A stretch of 64,000 nt of DNA from Onthophagus taurus (Eukaryota > Arthropoda > Insecta > Coleoptera > Scarabaeidae): NCBI RefSeq assembly GCF_036711975.1, contig NC_091972.1:6887001-6951000 (forward strand), read 5' to 3'. Shown here piece by piece: positions 59,801 through 64,000 of the stretch. The notes under the pieces are model-generated. The model did not search any database and had not been told where the DNA came from. It saw only the letters and a program-made list of their open reading frames with translations. The first letter of the stretch is position 1, and each line of letters begins with the position of its first letter. Made by a program: the position numbers and the translations under genes.

Positions 59801-62062
59801 AATGTTATATCTATAGACTTGTTTCAAAGGTAGAATTTTTTTTGAATGTATTATAAGTTAATTAGTATTTTTATTTTAATTAGTGTACAATGGAAGAAAC
59901 CGTTTATGAACGTTCAGTAACAAAAGCATCGATTTCCGCTCGCGTGGTAGACGTCAAACAAATTAAACGCTATTTTAAACGACATGATCTCGAGATAATG
60001 TACAGGTAAAGTAGGAAAAGTTGTTAAATAAGTTTATAAAATTATTGTATAGTGTTTTTATGTTATAAGGGCTAGTCAAATTCCTACTGATCGACCAAAC
60101 ATGAACGAACCACAAGACGCTGTATTATCTAAAGTGCTACAAAAGCATAAAGAGATTTTCCAATACCACGATTATCATTCATTATTGGCAAATCAACCGC
60201 ATGAACAGCTGAATGAATCAGAACAACAAGCTGCTTGGGAAGAATTTAAAATCGAACAAGAAAATGGCAAGTTTTTCAATAATAATATTTATAACTTCAT
60301 TTACGTATTTACATTTTGTAGCAAATTTAATACAAATTCAACAAAATACAGCAGCAGCAAATTTACAACAAAATTACATCAACCCCACACTACCAGAACA
60401 GATCACACCGCCCAATGAAATTTTAGGTCAATTTCAATGTGCAGTTAATTTAAAGTAATTATCACATAGTATTGAATTGTTTAATAAAATTTATTTATTT
60501 AATATTTATTAGTGTCGATCCAGAAATAACGCTTATAAATGAAGTTACTTCATCAGCACAAACCACAAATATATCTTCCTTTATGGAACACACTAAAAAC
60601 AGTTCTGATAACAAGGAAGAATGTGTTCTTATGGTTAATGACCAAGTAATGAATCAACTGGAAGACGTAAATGTACGCATTTGATGAATTAACAACTAAT
60701 TAATGTTTATTTGTATTCTTTGCTGATTGATTTTGATTTATTCTTGTTGATTTAGGTGACGAATCGTGCTGAAATTGTCAATCGAACGGAAGATGCTTTA
60801 ACGATTGTCCCAATCTCTACAACTGATTACAAAGTAATATATAATAATAAATCCTCCGAAACGGTTTCACTCCCGCAAACTCCTTCAGGGTCGAGAATGG
60901 ATAATAATAAGGTAAACATTATGTTATTAACAATATTCAACAACTATACCGGGAATTTCATATAACTCGCAATATATGAATGCAGTAACCATAGTTACGA
61001 AAGCCGCACGTCTCTCAAGACGGCTAAACCTAAATGATTCTAGCTCTAGGTCTTGTGTTAGTTCTAATAATAGTGAGAGTGCAATACTAGAACTAACACT
61101 AGACCGAGAACTAGAATCATTCGAGTTTAGCCACACGTCTCTTAAGACGGCTAAACCCAAATGACTCTAGTTCTTGGTCTAGTGTTAGCTCTACTTTTAG
61201 TTCAATACAAATATACAACAATCTAGCGCTGCCTAACAATTAAAACTAGAACTAACACTAGACCTAGAACTAGAAAAAATCGGGTTTAGCCGTTTTGAGA
61301 GACGTACGGCTAAATCCGAATGTTTCTAGTTCTCCATCTAGTGTTAGTTCAAGTTTTGCACTAGCACTATCACTAAAACGAAGACAAGACCTAGAACTAG
61401 AATCATTCATGTTTAGCCCTCTTGAAAGACGTGTGGCTAAACCCGAATGTTTCTAGCTCTAGGTGTAGTGTTAGTTTTAGTGCTAGTGTTAGTCTAGTTT
61501 TATTTATTATTCAACACTAGATTATTGTATATTTTTATTAAGCTATAATAGACACTGCCTTTCCCGTATTAATCCGTTATATCGAGGTTTTACTGTAATG
61601 TAAAATTATATTAACATGTTGCATTTTATTTGGGACAAAGTAAGTTGGTACGCCCTAGTTTCTATGGAAATATATTTTTGTATATTACATCTTAAGTGAA
61701 ATTCACTGTATAAAAATTAACATTTTTTGTTCTTATTATCTAGAAAGTAAGCGTTGAATCACCAGCAGGACAAACATTTCACTCAATCGCTTCAATTACG
61801 AAACGAAGAAAGAGTGTTCCTATACAGATTAATAAAAATATAGTTGATTCGCATATTGTTGTAAAAGATGTTGTAAATTCGTCTATGAAATCTTCCTTTC
61901 ATATAAGGGAAAAACTTACAGATATGGGTAGAAATAATACGCGGAAATCCATTTCATTGGGTTTAGGCGAAGGAGACAAAAAAGGTAAATTATATAATTT
62001 GTTTTGAATAATCTGATTGTTTGTTTTCAGAAAAAAGTGAAGATGTTATTGAAATTGATTAA
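53879..62062 (+). CDS. XNP: ATRX/XNP SNF2-family chromatin remodeller
   Basis: 25 exons, 4,344 bases, 1,447 aa: 53879-54179, 54233-54340, 54429-54674, 54804-54831, 54871-55119, 55174-55510, 55573-55781, 55843-55899, 56012-56060, 56127-56462, 56525-56685, 56741-56904, 56958-57095, 57154-57329, 57387-57596, 57659-57846, 57902-58081, 59658-59829, 59884-60005, 60070-60266, 60322-60454, 60513-60666, 60756-60911, 61744-61984, 62031-62062. The N-terminal third is acidic and serine-rich with KGRKNIR before the ATPase, and no ADD zinc domain, as in Drosophila XNP. Helicase motifs: I AHCMGLGKSFQ (~632-640), II DEGH (756-759), III LTGTPFQNN, V GMGLNFVAANR, VI YRIVRFGQTR. ATRX-specific sequence follows (ARVVDVKQIKRYF, LQKHKEIFQYHDYHSLL). 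Intron 20 uses a GC donor. The microexon at 54804 is inferred from phase. It remodels heterochromatin and H3.3 chromatin. Confidence 0.92.
58140..59200 (-). mobile_element. CR1/Jockey-like LINE remnant in XNP intron 17
   Basis: Minus-strand pieces include LTEFLNAGRIVPVNQCGFRE with GHSCENAMNNI, the family's QSGFR.GHSC.TAL block. A YADDTQIYLFFS-like catalytic motif follows near 58,700-58,790. Frames are broken and pieces deleted. Old insertion. Confidence 0.7.
61003..61510. repeat. cluster of snap-back hairpin repeats in XNP intron 23
   Basis: Four or more head-to-head units of the family seen at 28.2 and 31.9 kb. Repeated blocks are gaactaacactagacctaga, gggtttagccgtcttgagag acgt and mirror blocks such as ggctaaacccgaatgtttct and ctaggtctagtgttag. 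Units differ by ~10-15% and small indels. The cluster ends in the tail tattcaacactagattattg that also follows the 31.9-kb copy. Confidence 0.88.
61555..61597. mobile_element. pogo/Tigger-type terminal sequence
   Basis: On the minus strand the end reads TACAGTAAAACCTCGATATA followed by acggattaatacggg, close to pogo/Tigger inverted ends and to the terminus at 39,391. No transposase lies next to it, so it is a solitary or non-autonomous end beside the hairpin cluster. Confidence 0.6.
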
Positions 62063-62205
62063 TTTCGATAAGTATTTATGGCAAGAATTTTAACTAGTTG
62101 ATGAAAACATAAACTTAAAAAAATAATAATCTTAATTATTGTAATAAGATAATAATTGAAATATTTTTATAAAAAATCGTTTTTATTTTGTACATACATA
62201 AAAAT

Positions 62206-63292
62206 TCATTTTATAGGTTCCAAACGCTTTACCTTCAACCTTTCCGATAATTGTTCACACGTTTTCCATTGATTTGGTAAATACTTTAATCCACCTGCTT
62301 CATCAACACTTTTCATATGTAATTTTTCCGGATCACCGGGAATTAGAACAGGTTTACATGGATCCACCTACAAAATGTTTTAACCAATACTTAACATTTA
62401 GAATAACATGTTATTTACCGGCTCCATTTGTCGGATACCACTCATTAATTCGCTTAAACGATCTTCAAATCCTGGAGCAAAACAATTTGGATTGATTGCA
62501 ACAAATGTTTGACCTAGGTTGGCTTCCTTTGCGAATGTGCCCCATTTTCGAATATTCGGCCCATAATTAGCACCGGCTAAAATACCACAAAAAATTTCAA
62601 CAAGCATTCCTAATCCGAATCCTTTGTATCCGGAATGTATTTCGCTCCCTCCTAACGGCATTAAACAACCTGATTTGTACGCTAATTCAGCATCGGTGGT
62701 TGAGTGTCCTTCTGTGTCTTGTGCCCATCCTTCAGGAATTGGTTGATTTTTTCTTCTTTGGATTTCTATCTGTTTGTTTAAGCATCTAAGTATGTATTAT
62801 TAAGCGTAGCCTTTTATAAACATTTTACCTTTCCCACAGCTACAGCAGTTGTTGCCATATCTAAGAGAAAACTGTCGCCTTCAGCACCGGGTGCTCCCAA
62901 TGCAAGAGGATTCGTACCAAGTGCAGCCTAAAATTTGAAAATTTTAATTGATGAACTAAAATAATCATTTGTTTATTACATACATACCTTTTTACTTCTT
63001 GTTGGTGCCATGAAAGGTGAAGTATTGGTAAAACTCATCCCTAGCAAACCATTATTAATAGCTTTCAAAGCATACATTCCAGCAATACCATAATGATTTG
63101 ATCCTTTACAAGTAACCCAACCAATTCCTGCTTCTTCGGCTTTTTTTATGGCCAAAGACATGCAATAATTTCCCACAACAGCTCCTAATCCGTTTTGACC
63201 GTCCACCCAGGCCGTGGCTGATGTTTCGTTCAAAATTTTCGGGATTGCTTTAGCGTCGCAACTTCCAGAACACACATCGTTTACGTACATTT
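62206..63292 (-). CDS. Ldh_2-family malate/L-lactate-type dehydrogenase (3' part)
   Basis: Exons in the window: 63292-62988, 62927-62829, 62769-62419 and 62367-62206, 305 complete codons plus a split one, ending KVKRLEPIK. Family hallmarks: EMYVND, ATAWVDGQNGLG.VVGNYCM, VTCKGSNHYGIAGMYAL, MSFTNTSPFMAPTRSKKAALGTNPLAL, PIPEGWAQD, MPLGGSEIHSGYKGFGLGMLVE, CFAPGFEDRL. This is the NAD(P)-dependent Ldh_2/MalDH fold, cytosolic, unrelated to classical LDH. The first in-window exon starts in phase 1 inside the usual L-EMYVND junction. The N-terminal exon(s) with the SHG segment were not found and probably lie beyond the window. Convergent with XNP, stops 144 bp apart. Confidence 0.93.
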
Positions 63293-63540
63293 CTAATAAC
63301 AGTATAATATCCCCTTTATTAGCAAACTTCGTTACTTCGTCAAAATTCTAATTTTACCACAAAATTAAGTCTCAATGTGAAATGCAGGGTGTATCTAAAT
63401 TGCTTTGTCAAACTTCACCAACTGATGTATGGAATAAATTAGATTTAGTGTAACCTAAAGAGCGATACTGGGAGTCACTGTGAGAGACAAAATTTGAAAT
63501 AGTCGCAGAAGAATACAAGTGACACATAGAATGAGTCGAA
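63293..63540. other. intron start upstream of Ldh_2 exons
   Basis: Intron sequence of the dehydrogenase gene on the minus strand. cagggtgtatctaaattgct at ~63,386 resembles a mobile-element end. No exon was recognised. Confidence 0.4.
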
Positions 63541-63735
63541 GCTTATTTGGCTTAACCTTTTGGAGACCACAAGAAACTAGAAGAGGTGCAGGAAGGCTGC
63601 AAAAGACGTGGATTGATGATGTGGTGTGGCGGCGAAAGAATCGAAAAGAACAGCAAAAGACTTAAATTAAATGGAGACATTTGAAAGAGACCTACGAGCA
63701 GTTGATGAATACTGGCTGAGGAAGAAGAAGAATTC
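63541..63735 (+). mobile_element. LINE ORF2 C-terminal fragment
   Basis: The plus strand reads WRPQETRRGAGRLQKTWIDD and later KWRHLKETYEQLMNTG, the standard terminal segment of insect CR1/RTE-type ORF2 proteins. Short, with a stop and shifts. Confidence 0.65.
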
Positions 63736-63764
63736 TGATTGTGAAGTTCCAAGAAGCATCAGAA

Positions 63765-64000
63765 CAGAAGAATTTTTATAATCTTCATCAATGGACTGCA
63801 GAAAATCCTCATGCGATTAGATAATCAAGACATCAAACTTTTTCATGTAACACTTGGGCTGGCATTAGTGGCGATTATATAATAGGACCAATGTTTTTAC
63901 CAAACAGATTAAATGGGCAAAATTACAGAATTTCTTTGGAAAATGATAACGGTGCTTCACCACACTTTAATCTTGTTACTAAGGAGAAGAATTTTTGAGA
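63765..64000 (+). mobile_element. mariner-like transposase fragment at the window end
   Basis: The plus strand reads QWTAENPHAIR and then WAGISGDYIIGPMFLPNRLN and GQNYRISLEND, the central part of a mariner-type transposase of the kind seen in the aftiphilin intron. Broken by a shift; continues past the window edge. Confidence 0.7.

Noticed and set aside
60267-60420. XNP ending at the stop reached by the GT donor near 60270
   Set aside because: The GC-AG reading continues in frame into well-spliced downstream exons with a consistent C terminus.
63293-63350. Extending the Ldh_2 exon upstream through FDEVTKFANKGDIILLL
   Set aside because: Although open, it does not match the family before EMYVND. 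The TTATTAG acceptor at 63293 fits phase and homology better.

Overview
The window looks like nuclear DNA of an insect. It is AT-rich, its genes are split by many short GT-AG introns, and its orthologues are typical insect ones: an XNP-type ATRX without the ADD domain, Nedd4 with three WW domains, PCNA, borealin and TM2D1/amaretto. The transposon fossils are also insect-like: Jockey/CR1/RTE LINEs, mariner-like elements whose ends start CAGGGT, and a Jerky/pogo transposase. The order cannot be fixed from sequence alone; a beetle is a guess. All gene models come from reading splice sites and frames by eye, and every listed CDS closes in frame across its exons.

1-12.2 kb is gene-poor. It holds a degenerate 21-bp minisatellite, one signal-peptide exon on the minus strand, a 3.4-kb satellite array with ~174-bp monomers and a 1,043-bp higher-order period, a three-exon gene for a small secreted protein with 12 mature cysteines, and LINE debris. 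12.3-21.8 kb holds aftiphilin (minus; introns carry a mariner-like element and a Ty3/gypsy fossil) and borealin (plus), head to head. 22.9-33.2 kb is Nedd4 (plus), with two alternative first coding exons and introns full of mobile-element pieces.

34.2-48.2 kb is denser: PCNA (+), UQCRB (-), MDH1B (-), HDDC2 (+), a block of nested DNA-transposon and LINE remains, EDC3 (-), ARMC6 (+) and a SHIPPO-repeat axonemal protein of the ODF3/CIMAP type (+). 48.6-63.3 kb holds RBM34 (-), whose 2.9-kb second intron contains an opposite-strand two-exon gene resembling a PARP11/TIPARP catalytic domain without its catalytic residues; TM2D1 (+); a 25-exon ATRX/XNP gene (+) with a GC-AG intron and a 28-nt microexon; and the 3' part of an Ldh_2-family malate/lactate-type dehydrogenase (-). 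The last 500 bp are LINE and mariner debris.

The genes do not form an operon-like unit. Shared themes are mainly cell cycle and chromatin (borealin, PCNA, XNP), trafficking and ubiquitin (aftiphilin, Nedd4), RNA (EDC3, RBM34), and cilium/sperm tail (MDH1B, ODF3-like). Several pairs are head to head with short shared promoters. Observations most worth following are the nested PARP-like pseudo-enzyme, the cysteine-rich peptide, the satellite's higher-order structure and a family of snap-back hairpin repeats.
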